A DNA stretch of 64,000 nucleotides from contig NC_029516.1 of assembly GCF_001577835.2 (NCBI RefSeq), positions 53,070,186 through 53,134,185 of the forward strand, in the 5' to 3' direction. The notes below the pieces were generated by a model. It was not told the origin of the DNA and did not search any database. It saw only the letters and a list, made by a program, of their open reading frames with translations. A program made the position numbers and the translations under genes. Positions 22,819 through 35,000 of the stretch are shown here, piece after piece; position 1 is the stretch's first letter, and the number at the start of each line of letters is the position of its first letter. This stretch comes from Coturnix japonica. Its lineage: Eukaryota > Chordata > Aves > Galliformes > Phasianidae.

Positions 22819-25336
22819 GTATGCATCACTGAAGCCAGTAAGTTCAGTCTACTGCTGGCCAGGATATCAGACCTGACTCTGGCTGTAGTGGTTTACAATG
22901 ATATGTATTTGTCTTGTTATAAGAGCACACAGTCCAGGCTCCTCTCTGCTTATGCAGGACAGAAGCAATCTCCTCTGGTTGGCAGTGATTTTTTTGCACG
23001 TGATGCATGTAGAGTAACTTATAGCTCTTACAGTGACATCTCTTGTCTTCTGTGAAGGTGTGTGTTGACAACAGGGCCAAATCTGGATCTGTGAAAGAGC
23101 TGTGCTGTCACCATCGAAACCCAGCAAGGTGTTTAATTCTATTGCTCAGTGTCACTCCACACAGGATTGCTGTTTTATAGTGACTGTGTGTGTGGTGGTT
23201 GTAGGACACAACCAGGAGTGTGGATATGTGTCATGTCAATTAAGAAAAACAGGTTTGTGCTGATGTGCCTGGGAATGCTGGTTGGCCTCCTGCAATCCCT
23301 TCCTTTAGATTGTCAGCAGCCTTATTATCAGGCCTTACTGTGTCTGTCGTCCAATCCCATCAGAAGCCCCGTTCTCATTTTCACCACCTACTATCAAAAT
23401 GCATCTGCTATTCCTGATTCCCAGGAACTGCTGTGTGTGAGCTGTCTGGTAGGGCTCCTTGTGATGAAATGCAGGATGAGAGGCAAGGGATGGCAGCTCC
23501 TCTGTGTCCCAAGTTCCTCATCAGGATATTGTGTGTCTTCACTCCTGGTCCTGATGTTCTTGCTGTCATCTCTCAGTATCTGCGACTGTTTCAGTCTGAG
23601 AGTAGGTGGTCTTGTTCTCCCAACTTGGGATCCTGGCTGTCTGCACACAGATGTGTTGGGATCCAGGTTCTTCATCTTTCTGTATCAGCAGAGGCAAATA
23701 AGGATCTATATAGAAGCTGCGTATTTGGAATAAGTGTCCTTTAACATCTCATGCTTTGTAATGTGTATGACGAGAATTCTTTCTGCAGCACAATGCATAA
23801 CCAAGGAACTTGCACATCTGGTTTATTGCTCTGGCAGTTTTTTCTTTTAAATGCAGGTACATTTTGGACAATCCATGTGTAGTCAAAGGACGATCTGTTT
23901 TAGATCTTGGAAGTGGATGCGGAGCAACAGCAATAGCTGCTGTGATGAGTGGTGCATCTCAAGTCCTTGCTAACGACATTGACCCCAGTAAGTCCTTCTT
24001 TTCCTACCTCCGTGCAAAGACCTTTATTGTCTCTACAGTATATTGAACACTTTTCCCTGATTCACTTGGCAGAATCTGTTGCCAGGTAGTTTTAAGAATG
24101 CTAAAAAAATGGTTTATGTGTACCAGTACAAGGTTACACAGACATAATTGAGTCCTCTGTGCCTGTGTGGGAGTCTTCAGTGGCTGCTTGGTGAGGTGTC
24201 CCCCTACTCACTGCATCCATGTTTGGACACAGGCTTTCCCAGCACACCTGGTCTCTAATGAATGATTGGTCTCTGATTTGGACTTGTGCCCCTAATTCAA
24301 GGATGTTGCTCTTATTATAGAAGTCCTGTGGACAGGGAGGATATTTCTCATAGATAAGCAGTACGTCTGGAAGCTATAAGCGGAACTAGAACTTGGAATA
24401 AGCACCTTATTAGGCAAAAATGGCAAATAGTTCTGAGACATCACAGCTGGCAAGTTGATTTCTGTAGGCCCATAGTATTTTCCTGCAGTTTCATATGTTA
24501 GGGCCTAGATTTTACCCTTCCTTTTTTCCCCAGGATTTGTTCTGGAACAGTTGCCCAGAGAAGCTGTGGGTGCCCCATCTCTGGGGCACTCAGGGCCAGC
24601 TTGGATGGGATCCTCAGCAGCCTGGACTGCTGGGTGGCAGCCCTGCCCACAACGGGAAGTTGGAACTAGAAGATCCCATCAAACCTGAGCCATTCAATGA
24701 TTCTATTTGATTCTGGGGATTTTTTCCCCTTATATGACTTGTGAAAATAGTTTATTCTTAATTAGATTACTCAGTGATTAAGGAGGAAGTATAACAATAG
24801 ATTAAGACGCGCTAGATTTTAACTCACAGTTAAAGTTGTGGGAGTCTCTAGATAAGCAAAAATACTTGTGATGAAAGTAGAAGATGGAACTTTTGTCAAA
24901 AGAAATTTGCAGGGGGGCTGTATGGTAGAATCCTAAAACAGCTTCCATTTTACTTTGTAACTTTTTTTCAGTTGCAGGAATGGCAATGATTTTGAACTGC
25001 AAACTGAACCATGTTACTCCCTTTCCCATCACCATTAAGAATATCATTAATTCAGAGGCTGGCAACTGGGACCTCATCGTTCTAGGAGATATGTTTTATG
25101 ATGAACAACTTGCTGATGGGCTTCATCACTGGCTGAGGAAATGCATCAGGACACATCAAACTGAAGTGCTGATTGGTGACCCTGGCAGGCATCAGTTTTT
25201 AAGCCACAGCATTCACAATCAGTTGCGTAAAGTTATAGAATATTCCCTTCCCGAGTACACCAGGCAAGAAAACAACGGATTAACATCAAGTATTGTCTGG
25301 AGCTATCAGCCCTCAAACAGCCTAGAAAGCTGCTAA
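22523..25336 (+). CDS. ETFBKMT: ETFBKMT (METTL20), mitochondrial ETF-beta lysine methyltransferase, three coding exons
   Basis: Coding exons 22523-22818, 23857-23987 and 24972-25336 total 792 bases and give 263 aa, against about 262 in mammals as remembered. Phases close at both GT-AG junctions. Residues 1-31 are basic and amphipathic, with Arg/Lys/Trp and almost no acids, fitting a mitochondrial targeting signal. PFWAIYWPGGQALSRY ends near residue 100. The SAM-binding motif I is VLDLGSGCGATA at residues 113-124, NDIDP follows at 138-142, and the subfamily D-x-F-Y motif is GDMFYDE at 181-187. The enzyme is a seven-beta-strand methyltransferase that trimethylates lysines of the electron transfer flavoprotein beta subunit in the matrix and damps electron flow from acyl-CoA dehydrogenases. 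All key residues I can check are present, so the copy looks functional. It converges with AMN1, as in mammals. Confidence 0.97.
23149..23733 (+). other. Long open frame inside ETFBKMT intron
   Basis: A 194-aa frame runs through more than half of the intron 22819-23856. The translation is Leu/Cys/Ser-rich with hydrophobic stretches but no recognised domain. It has no matching splice context to the ETFBKMT frame. I take it as probably fortuitous and list it because of its length. Confidence 0.15.
23857..23987 (+). CDS. ETFBKMT: ETFBKMT coding exon 2
   Basis: It follows a TTTTTTCTTTTAAATGCAG acceptor and ends in phase 1 at the donor GTAAGT (23988). It encodes residues 99-142, including the SAM-binding glycine loop and NDIDP. 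Confidence 0.96.
24110..24425 (+). repeat. Unassigned ~310-bp interspersed repeat (copy 1, + orientation)
   Basis: This block, in the last ETFBKMT intron, matches the reverse complement of 47080-47398 over its whole length. Shared landmarks include GAGTCCTCTGTGCCTGTGTG, GGCTGCTTGGTGAGGTGTCC, CTACTCACTGCATCCATG and TCATAGATAAGCAGTAC. Similarity is high by eye, with scattered substitutions. It has no CR1 tail and no mariner terminus. An LTR or retroviral leader fragment is possible, but I cannot name the family. Confidence 0.8.
24537..24716 (+). repeat. CR1 LINE 3' end fragment
   Basis: Landmarks are GGAACAGTTGCCCAGAGAAG, GGGCCAGCTTGGATGGGATC and the tail CATTCAATGATTCTATTTGA. It lies in the last ETFBKMT intron, sense to the gene. 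Confidence 0.9.
24972..25336 (+). CDS. ETFBKMT: ETFBKMT coding exon 3 and stop
   Basis: It follows the acceptor CTTTTTTTCAG and ends at TAA 25334-25336. It encodes residues 143-263, with the GDMFYDE motif and a conserved tail ending SSIVWSYQPSNSLESC. Confidence 0.96.
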
Positions 25337-25848
25337 AAGTGGCTCTCTAACGAACTTCGTCTCACTTGGCTGTTTTCTGAGAGTATGAAATGAAAATGGG
25401 AATTGAACATGGAACTCAACTGTTGATATCGAGTACTGTTCCTTCACTGTACTTATTATTTCAGTCATGTTCATCGAGGCTTTGGCTCCATTCGAGGTAA
25501 AACTACATGCAAACTTTATTCAGCAAGGCATGCTGAAGTGCAAATCATTACCACTTTGGAGTCTGCATGCTTGATGTTCCAATCTGTGTTAATCTCACTC
25601 TTTGACACCATAGTGAAACATGTCAGATATCCAGTATTCCGCTATGGGGGGAGAGGAGGAGGGTGGCTGAAAGATTTCTGTGCTGCTTTCACACACTTCT
25701 GCAGCTTATTTACAGACAGTTGTAAAGATGAAGAATGTAAAGATGCAGACTGTTGTGTTATACTTAATTCCAAGTGCCTTACTTTTTTGTTTCGGTCGCT
25801 AATCTCCTCTGAATGTCCAAGTAACTAATTTGAGGCTCCCCCTAAAAT

Positions 25849-25854
25849 AATAAA
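25849..25854 (+). terminator. ETFBKMT: Candidate ETFBKMT polyadenylation signal
   Basis: A canonical AATAAA lies about 510 bases after the stop codon in AT-rich sequence, the first good hexamer in this orientation. It would give a 3' UTR of roughly 530 bases. Actual cleavage is not visible from sequence. Confidence 0.5.
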
Positions 25855-26053
25855 AACATAATGCTGCTCTACCTTGAAGCTGTCAAGAATGATTATTTAG
25901 GGAGCTGCAGATGAATCTAAAACACGCTGCTTGTGCTGTAGCCAAAGTAAAAGTTTTTCATGACTTGACAGCCATAGGGTAACAATTCTTCAGAGAGAAC
26001 ACTAACTTAAGCACATCTATATTCTTTAACACTATAGTTGATTGTGATGGGAA

Positions 26054-26280
26054 ATGGAATCACGGACAGGCTGAGGCTGGAAGGGACCTCTGGAGGTCAC
26101 TGGGTCAGACCTGCTCAGTAGGGACGCCCAAAGCAGTGTGCTCAGAGGACTGTGTCCAGGCAGCTTCTAGACATCTCCAGGGAGGAGATTCCACAACCTC
26201 TCTGGCAGCCTGTGCCAGCGCTCTGTTACCTGAACAGTAAAGAAGCGTCTGCTGATGTTCAGATGTAACCTCAAAACAAA
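26054..26280 (-). repeat. CR1 LINE 3' region, minus orientation
   Basis: Reverse-oriented CR1 landmarks are GAGGCTGGAAGGGACCTCTG, GGTCACTGGGTCAGACC, CTCCAGGGAGGAGATTCCAC and CAACCTCTCTGGCAGCCTG. It sits in the convergent interval between ETFBKMT and AMN1. Confidence 0.9.
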
Positions 26281-27555
26281 GCAAATAGTAACTATCACAT
26301 TTTGCACTTAGGTACAAAATAAGCAGCGGTAGGGAGCTAAACACCAAAGAAGAGAACACAATGCACCCGCAACTACCCAAATCCCACACGACGTGTCAGA
26401 ACCCTGTAAGCATGAAAAAGTGTGTGGCACTCAAAGACTGCTTACAAAGTGGGAAGTTTATGAACACTCGTGCAAATATGACATTCATACGTCACAAAAC
26501 GTATCTTAACACGTTTTCAGAAATACCCAAACACAAGACTCACTGGCTTTAATATTCAAAGCAGTACACAAATATTCTGCAGCGCTCACCTAAGAATCTA
26601 CGACAGTAACATACAAGCACAATACTGAATATGAACAGGTAAGTGAATACACGATGTCCATCTCCAGCTTCACTCCTGCACTCTTAAACTACCTATTGAA
26701 AATGCCTGCGACTCACCTGAATCAAAAACTATTCCAGTAGAACGATGCAGTAACAAACCTATGAAAGAGCAGCGTTAAGCTCTGGAAGTGAAGGACGTAC
26801 TGAGACTCAAAATGTCAACCTAAGAATGCAGCACTACTCATCACATCATTGTACTGTTTTTTATTAAGCACTAAGCGAGGCACAGCACTAAGTTACACAT
26901 TTAGAAGAGACTGCAGAAGAACACTGTAAATCTGCATGCATATTTGGGGACAGGGTAAGCTGCATTTGCCTTTAATGTGACAAATCCAGAGTCATGTTAG
27001 CAAAGGGCTAGCAATATATGTGTCCTTTGCTGCTACAGGCCTCAGTGGCCTTCTACCTTAAGTTGCTTTAAGTATTTCCATTTACAATTTTCTTTTTGAA
27101 TGTAGCACTTGAGAGATTTGGTCAGAGAAAGCCCTGAGTAAACTGGCTGAGCTCTGAGCCAGCCCTGATTTGGGCAAGCAGCTCCTGGGGCCCCTTCCCA
27201 CTTCAGGTAGCTAATGATTTCAACCTCTTTTTGTGGCACCTTTCCTGAAACCAGACACAGCAATGACTTAATGCAAAAAGACTTCGAGATTTATGTTCCC
27301 AAGCTTTAAAATTATGCTTTCAGTTACACATGAACAAGTTTTCTAAATGGACTTGCTCCTCCATAAGCCATATAATCAAGAGAGGAGCAGAGACTGTTGT
27401 CAGATACTGTAATATCCTTTAACAGTACTGGATGCAATGAATTATTTTCCATGCTGTTTGACCTGTACTTTAAATAGGTCAGACTCTTTTATTTCTACGA
27501 CATTTAAAATCATCATGGGCTACCAACAAGCATTAAATTATAGAATAAACACTTC

Positions 27556-27740
27556 TTACTGTTGCTGCCCAGGGAGGTTGTAGATGCCCCATCCTTGGAG
27601 GTGTTCAAGGCCAGGTTGGACGGGGCCCTGGGCAACCTGATCTAGTAAATGTGTATGTTTGGTGGCCCTGCCAGGCAGGGGGGTTGGAACTACATGATCC
27701 TTGAGGTCCCTTCCAACCCAGGTCATTCTGTGATTCTTAC
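27556..27740 (+). repeat. CR1 LINE 3' end fragment
   Basis: Landmarks are GCCCAGGGAGGTTGTAGATG, GGCCAGGTTGGACGGGGCC, GGGGGGTTGGAACTACATGA and the tail TCATTCTGTGATTCTTA. It is antisense to AMN1. Confidence 0.93.
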
Positions 27741-28940
27741 TGTTGCCTAAACTTGGGCATTTTTGAGTCATCAGATCCATGTACGACCTGCCCAGCTAAA
27801 TTCTGCTACTTCCACAGTGTGCTGTCTGCTCTCTGCACTGCTGGAGTTACTAATGTTTTTAAACATTTAATGCAGAAGTCATACAGGTCTCACTCTAAGT
27901 TCTACTGCTTCAACAAAACCAGCGAGCATGCCTTGTAATCACAATGAAACCACAGTTCTGTCCCATAATCAGTTCTACACTTGTAACTTTTTAAGATGAC
28001 TACAATCAAACAGTACATACACAGACATTTTAACCTTCCAGAGGCCACTGGAGGTGTAATAAACCACATACACCAGAACTCAAACTCTGTTGAACTGTAC
28101 AGTCTTGAGAATCATGTACTGATGCTAAATGCAGACTTACTTCACTCTCAGCTACGCTTACAGAGACCAACGCTGTGTTCTCTCCAATGGTTTTGCAAGA
28201 GGAAAAAGGCAGAGCAAATGAGTATCATATATAAGATTATTTCATCAGTCAACAGCACAATTCTGAGATTTGTTAAACACTACAATCATTCCAAAGATCT
28301 TCCGTGTTTACATGCTCAGACTGTACCTCTGGATGTGTAAGACTGGTGGTAAATAAAGACAGAAACCTGTAACATCAATAACATCAAAACAAAAGTCCGT
28401 AGTTTTTCCTCCAGGCAAAGCAAAAGTTCCTGGTGAAAGGAGACTTACTACGTAAAATATATTTGCACAGCTGTTGATGATGCTTCTACTTACCAGTTCT
28501 GTCTATAGCCTCTGTCGGTGTCCCAGTGTTGCATAATTGTTACGACTATGCACACATTTGATACTTTTAGCTACAATTATCCTCTCAGATTAAAAACTCA
28601 GAGCAGGGACATAGTAAAACCGGGACCCTGTAGGTAGCTAAGACGCTAAAAAGGGCTTAATAATGGCCAAATCTGATTGTTCAAGGAGGCTGAGAGATGA
28701 CAGTGTAATGCTGACTGCAATTTAACTTTCCTTTTAATGAATCAGGATCAGTGCTGCAAAGACAAACAGGGCTCTAAGCAGAGACTCAGACGCCCATTCA
28801 AGGACTGGAAAGGCAATGGAGACCTCTGGTGGGGAGAAGGAGAGAAGCAATCTGCAGGTACCGAAGTCACCAGCTCTCTGTTAGGGGTGCTCTCCCAACT
28901 GTAAACTTCACACTCATACATATGCAGACAAAAAAAATAG

Positions 28941-29014
28941 TCAGTAAACGGTCCATGTCACTTGCTTGATTTTGTTTGAGATGATGAGCTGCTCTAAAAC
29001 ATCTCGTGAACGAT
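28941..29014 (-). CDS. AMN1: AMN1 coding exon 7 and stop
   Basis: Acceptor TTTCTTTCGTAG; it encodes [20 protein letters not shown] and ends TVY with TGA at 28943-28941. The exon is too short for simple open-frame detection, but splice site, phase and the conserved C-terminus agree. Confidence 0.95.
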
Positions 29015-32000
29015 CTACGAAAGAAAAAGAGGAAGAGTCCGTTATTCCTTCAGAAGAACATACAGGCGTTTAGAAATCAGGTTAACAAAGTCAAGTAATT
29101 TTATCTGCATTTATGTTCCACTTTTTAATGCATGTGGAAAACAAGCACCTATGGAAAGGACACAGATCTCCACTGTTCTAACATCTTGTCCTGAGCTGTA
29201 CTCACAAGAAAGTACTTTACTCTCCCTGTCAGACCAAAGTTCTATTTTAAAAATAACTTCATAACTTTAACAACATCATAGCTTTATTTTTTTTTTAATA
29301 GAAACTCTGTCATAAAGGGAAACAAAACCCAAAATGCAAGAATTAAGGCCACTTTTGGCCTTAATAAAACCCTTCCCATGCTGTTAGGCACTTTATGTTC
29401 TTTCGCATGAGCAAATTTTTCTGAATTCAATGAAAATAGTTCATTTCCTCCAAAAAAATTCACCCCATCAAGCTCCAAAGAAGACTGAAACTGGTCCACA
29501 CCGGTACCATTACACCTATTCAGAACTGGTTCCTATGGCAAATGTAATTCTACCTCTGAAGCATATTTATTGCTGAGTAACACTGATTACCTCATTTCTT
29601 TCTGTCTTTGTGGGATTTTGTTCTGGGCTGCTTTCATAAGACAGTAAAAAAAAATCTCGTTTCATATAGAATATTTATTAATCTATGGAGACTGTTGTCA
29701 GATAAGCAAGAATGGGAAAAACTGTAATGTGTTTAGAAAACCATGGAATAGCATGACTTGACCCACCTGTCATCAATGGGCATCCATGAAACAGAACAAT
29801 GTGTATCTTTGGACAACAAGTGAGGACAGCTTCCACAGCAACATCAGTCAGATTAACACAGCGCTCCATATGGATCTCCTGTGTTAAGAAAACAGTAATA
29901 ATAATATATATTAAACAAAAAGCCAACCAGAGCACCCTCAGTCATGGAGGTAGGTCTCCTCCACAGCAGGAGTCTCTACAACCTCTCTGTTCCAGTGCTC
30001 CGTCACCCTTACTGTAAGGAAGTTTTTCTACATGTTAGCATGGAATCTCCTATGCTCCAGTTTTAAGCCATTGCCCCTTGCCCTATTGCTGCACCCCACC
30101 GAGAAGCACCTGGCCTCATCCATTTGCCTCCCACTGCTCTTTAGATATTTATCAGATCCCCTCTCAGCCTTCTTTTCCCCAGGCTGAACAGACCCAGGTT
30201 ACTCAGCCTTTCCTCATATGAGAGATGCTCCAGGCCCTGAACCATCAATGCACATACATTTACGCTGTGTATGCACTGTTGGAGTGTCTTTTGCTTCCTG
30301 TAGAAGATAACTCATTCTTATTTCAATATAATATTTTCTGGACAGAACTACAGTTAATAAAGGTGGATTCAGACATTTGTAATAATGCGGTGAGCATGCA
30401 CCGAGGTTAAAAACAAAAACGGCAAACTGAAAAACAAAGCCAAAACTCTTCATCTCTACCAGCTGGTTAAGCACAAGAAACAAAAAAACCAACAACAAAG
30501 GACTGAATAAGGGAAAGATCATTCTCTTTGTTTCATGGATGGGAAGGAGAGAGAGAATGGTTTTCTCCAGCCATTATAGTAGTAGATTCTGGTCCCCTTA
30601 TTCTTTGCCAGACTCCAGATCCAAACTCATCCTCTTTCTTCCCGGCAGTTTTCCTCTATTTGGCTTTGACAGGTTACTATCAACTATTTAACTGTTGCTC
30701 CTGTTAAAAATAGAATCTGGGAATATATTCTTCAGGTACCCCAACAAAGCACTGTTTTATTGTGGAGTCTCTTTCCAAACGATGAGCTCCAAGGATCTTG
30801 GAAGAGCACATAAAAGGGACCTTTTGCAATAAATGTCATCTTGAACAGAATAACAACACAGAAAACAAGAACTGTATTCACTGACACAAGATATACCAAA
30901 GCTGATGTATGTGTATATGTTCTTAGTTCATTATAACGAGTAAGTGAAGTATGGAATCTGAATGCCTCCTGAAGTAAAAGGATTTATAGATCTCGCTGCT
31001 TGCTAGTGTGATTACTTTAAGACACTACTTGTTTCACCATGTGCCTGATGCTGAACCACCGCTGCCTACAAATTGGCACTTGACATTCATGACATGAAGC
31101 AGACATATGAGGACACAGACAAGGAAGAGAGACTGAAGAAGAGACTGTAACAAACAATGCCACATTTCCATTTCTTTTAATCACTGCTTGTAAACCAAAC
31201 CTAAACTTTTCTACTTCTGTACACTGATAGAACACAAGTTTTGTTTTTGAATTATGTCATTCCACATGAAGATATGAAATCTCGCTTTACTAAAACTGGC
31301 AACAAAAACCCACCTCAACACAAAAGCATTTAAATGCACGGTTTTTAAAAAAATTAAAAGCACAGGAACATGCTACTAAACACAGCACAACAAAGAAACA
31401 AAATCCACACTACGACTCAGTCTATTTCCTTCTATAATTAATTTGTTATTAGGCTTGATAGTTTACCTTTAAATTCTTGGAACACATTCCATTCACTAGT
31501 GCTATAACACCATCATCTGTTACCTAGAAAAAAAAACAAACACTGTTATTAACACACTGGATTAAAGCTCAGTTTTTCAAACATGACTATTTGGGAAAGA
31601 CTTTGTATATTGATTTATAGTCTCCATATAGTCACTTAATACCTCTAACATGAACATAACTTCTTCCAAACCAGGTTTGCAGAGAAAACTATCCAAGTAT
31701 ATTCCCCCCCCCCCATCTATTAAATACTTGTATCATATTGCATATGAGAATCAGCCTAGCTGTGGAACTGCTGTTTCTTTGGCTTCATTGGCTCATTTAA
31801 CAGTGGGTGCACTACTACGGTCAGGGTGCAGCACTTTTAATTTATAAGCCATAAAGCACTTCTGCTCTATATGAACTGATTTTCCTGCTGTTTTCATGAC
31901 TGCTGAAAATGTTCCCTGCTGGAAATGTTCATGAAGGAAGTAACTTGGATAGGGAGAAAAAAAAAGGAAAGAAGTGTAATCACAGCAGCCTTTTATCTGC

Positions 32001-35000
32001 AGTCCTACTTTTACTCATGTAGAAGCAAACCAGCTAATTAGCACAAAATTCCCTCAGTCTTTCAGCACTCATCACACACTTGCACTGAAGGGTTTCATCA
32101 GATTGGCTATTGAAAACCACAGAACAATGATTAACTGCAAGAGAAAAAGAGAGACAGAAAGGACTTTGCTCAGAAAGGCAAGTAAGAAGAATTGAAACGC
32201 TCGCTTCTGGGAACTAAATCCATCAAAATTCCTCCTCATTTGCACCTGGCTTTGTATTACTGCAGCCACTAAACACACATAGTGAGACTCAGCCAAATCT
32301 GACAGACACCACAAGCTCTCTTTCATTTTAAAGATTCGAGTGCTTCCATTGCATTAATTGTTGCCTTGGCTACTGGCCACCTATTGCAAGTTGACTGTAC
32401 AGAACTGAAGTAGAAAGGATCAAATCAGAGTAAATGAAGAATTAACAACTCGGTGTGAAAGTACACAAAGGGAAAGGGCGATACAAATGGCAGTGCCTAC
32501 CTCAGCAAGTTATCAAGATGATGGCACAGTTAGTTTCTCAAGGCACCCAGACCAGGAGACAAAGGGCAGTAAACAAATACATTCTAATAAATCCTTTATG
32601 TGGGACAAAAACAGGGATTAATCACTGTGATTTCCTAAAGGGTCTAAGATGGCACAGCTAAAACCAGTGTATGGTCACCAACTTAAGAACAAACCAAATT
32701 AAGATTTGATAGCTGTGCCTCCTCTCCATGTCATCAAATGAAACCTGGACCAGATTTTCTGGCTGGTGCATTAAAACTGCACAAACCATCTGAACTCTGT
32801 CTTTATGATTGTAAATATATTAAGCACAAAACCAGCTTTTATTTAAACAAAAGCCTCCTCTCTTCCCTATAAAAGTTTGCTCTAAGTATTGCTTTATTAC
32901 AGCAGCAGTGTTACAGTATTGTTTTGTACTCCCCTGAGTATATATGTTCACTGTCTGTAACACTACATCTGCCAGTTCTCATCAAGAAATATACCCTCAT
33001 ATTAAAGATTAACCATCTATGGTTAATATCAAGCCACAGATACATTGGGCTTTTGGTATAGATCAGTCAGCAGTATATGTAGCAAAGGCTTAGGTTACTC
33101 AGGTATCAGCAATTAAACACAGAAACAACCCAATCCTATTCTACATGAGAAGCAACTGGACATGCAGAGTAGCTAACCAGCAACACTCCTGCTCTTGCCA
33201 ACACATTTTGCAGAGAACTAAACTGCTCTGCACAGAAGTTGGCACAGCCCATTCCGAAAGATTCTTCCTACAATTATTTGCCATATACCGAATCATTGGA
33301 GATTACAGAGGAAACATACTACTTAATCTGTGTAGGGCCTGGGACTCTAAAGCCTGTGTTCCAACCTGTTAACATTACTGGGATTCAGGACAGATTAAAA
33401 GTAGTGCAGTAGGCACAGAGTTTATGTATAAAACCTAACTCCTCAGAATGATAATGTAAGCATAGCGACACCTAAGCATAAGTAGTTTTCTTACACAGCT
33501 CTGTGCCTGTGTAGCAGAGCTTTTTCAGGCCGAGTGATAGGGAAAATGTTAAAGTTCTCAACCAATATGCTACTCATGTATCCCCTGTATAGCCCTGAAC
33601 CATGACCCATGTAGGGGGGTTAGACTATTGTGAGATTATAAACAGTAGAGTTAGACAATAATAGTGCTGACATTGTTACTTAGTAGTTAATAAGTTGATA
33701 AAATGTATAGTTTAACCATGAGACAGATGGAACAGACCGGTCTAGCTCGGATAGCTCGGATGAAAGGATAAGTTCAAAAGAGGAATAACACGTGAAGCAT
33801 GAAGTCTGGCACAAGCTAAGGACCTAAGATGAAACACAGCGTTTTGGAAAAGAAGAACTGAAGATATGTTAATTAGTCTCGAGAATGGATAACATAAGTG
33901 ATGTAATGTTTTCCTGATCATATAAATATAGGACCTTTGTAAAGCTTGAATGTCATTCACTAGGAGTGACCCAAGCTCTGTATGTTTGTTGCACTGAGCT
34001 TGTTAATAAAATCAACCCTGGAGTACCCACGAGTTCGAGTCTCGACTTGGTTCCTTTCTGCAACACCAAGCTTCCATTTATACATGCTGTGTATGCAGGG
34101 GATGCAAAGCTGCACCTACTTCTTACTCATTTCTTCCCTTTGTTTTGCCCACTCTGTTTCTTGTTACTTCTATCAGCCTTTATGTCTTCCACTTATTGCA
34201 TTTCACCTCTCCACAGTCACCACACAAGATTATTTTTAAAAGTGGTGATACCACTCTGAGCCATTTGCCCCTTTGCAGCCTACCTTACATCTGTCTCCTT
34301 GTTCCTGCAGCAGGCCGTATGCCTTTCTTTGCCCACTCATCCATTTCCAAATTTCTCACTGTTTTACCCTTTCATGCACACTTGCCACCTTCCCTTCATT
34401 ATTATTCTGGCACTCAAACATAAGAACATGGTTGGGTCTTGCAGTCTCTACAGGCATGACCCACTAACAGTTTTTCTCCTTTACTCTGCTGATGTGTAAC
34501 TGGCAGTGTCACAGAGAAAGACGTTAAGACTGTTTAATTGACGCTTACTATGTTTCAACTGACTTTAGGCAAACGAAATTCAGAATCCTACTGATTTATC
34601 GCCATATGACTGACAGTCAGGAAGGAACATAAGGTGTTCAAACATGTAGTTGAATAACTCCTCAAGAGGAATTCATCTCAACTATAACACATACTGGGAA
34701 AATGACTGTAAGCTTGCAGTAGAAGTTTCCAGTATTTTCTGTATGTAGTGTAGGCCTTTACTGAACTTATAACCCTCCTGTGAAACAGTTATATATGTTA
34801 TTGATTCATAAAGAAAGCGGATGAATAGAGTGAAGTTGAGAACGGACTATTGACTTGGGTAGGATTGAGACAGCATAAGACAAGGATAATATGCAGGATG
34901 TAGAGAGCCAAGCACAGGACAGTACGGGATGAGCCAAGCACAGAACAGAACAGATATGCTAACTTGGAAATATTGCCCTCCTATCAAAGTACAAAGCAGA

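Larger units (their letters stand above)
25870..28940. other. Convergent interval; probable AMN1 3' UTR in its right part
   Basis: The interval runs from the ETFBKMT polyadenylation signal to the AMN1 stop. On the minus strand AATAAA-type hexamers occur at 27488-27493 and 26860-26865, either of which could end the AMN1 transcript. CR1 pieces occupy 26054-26280 and 27556-27740. I see no other gene. Confidence 0.5.
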
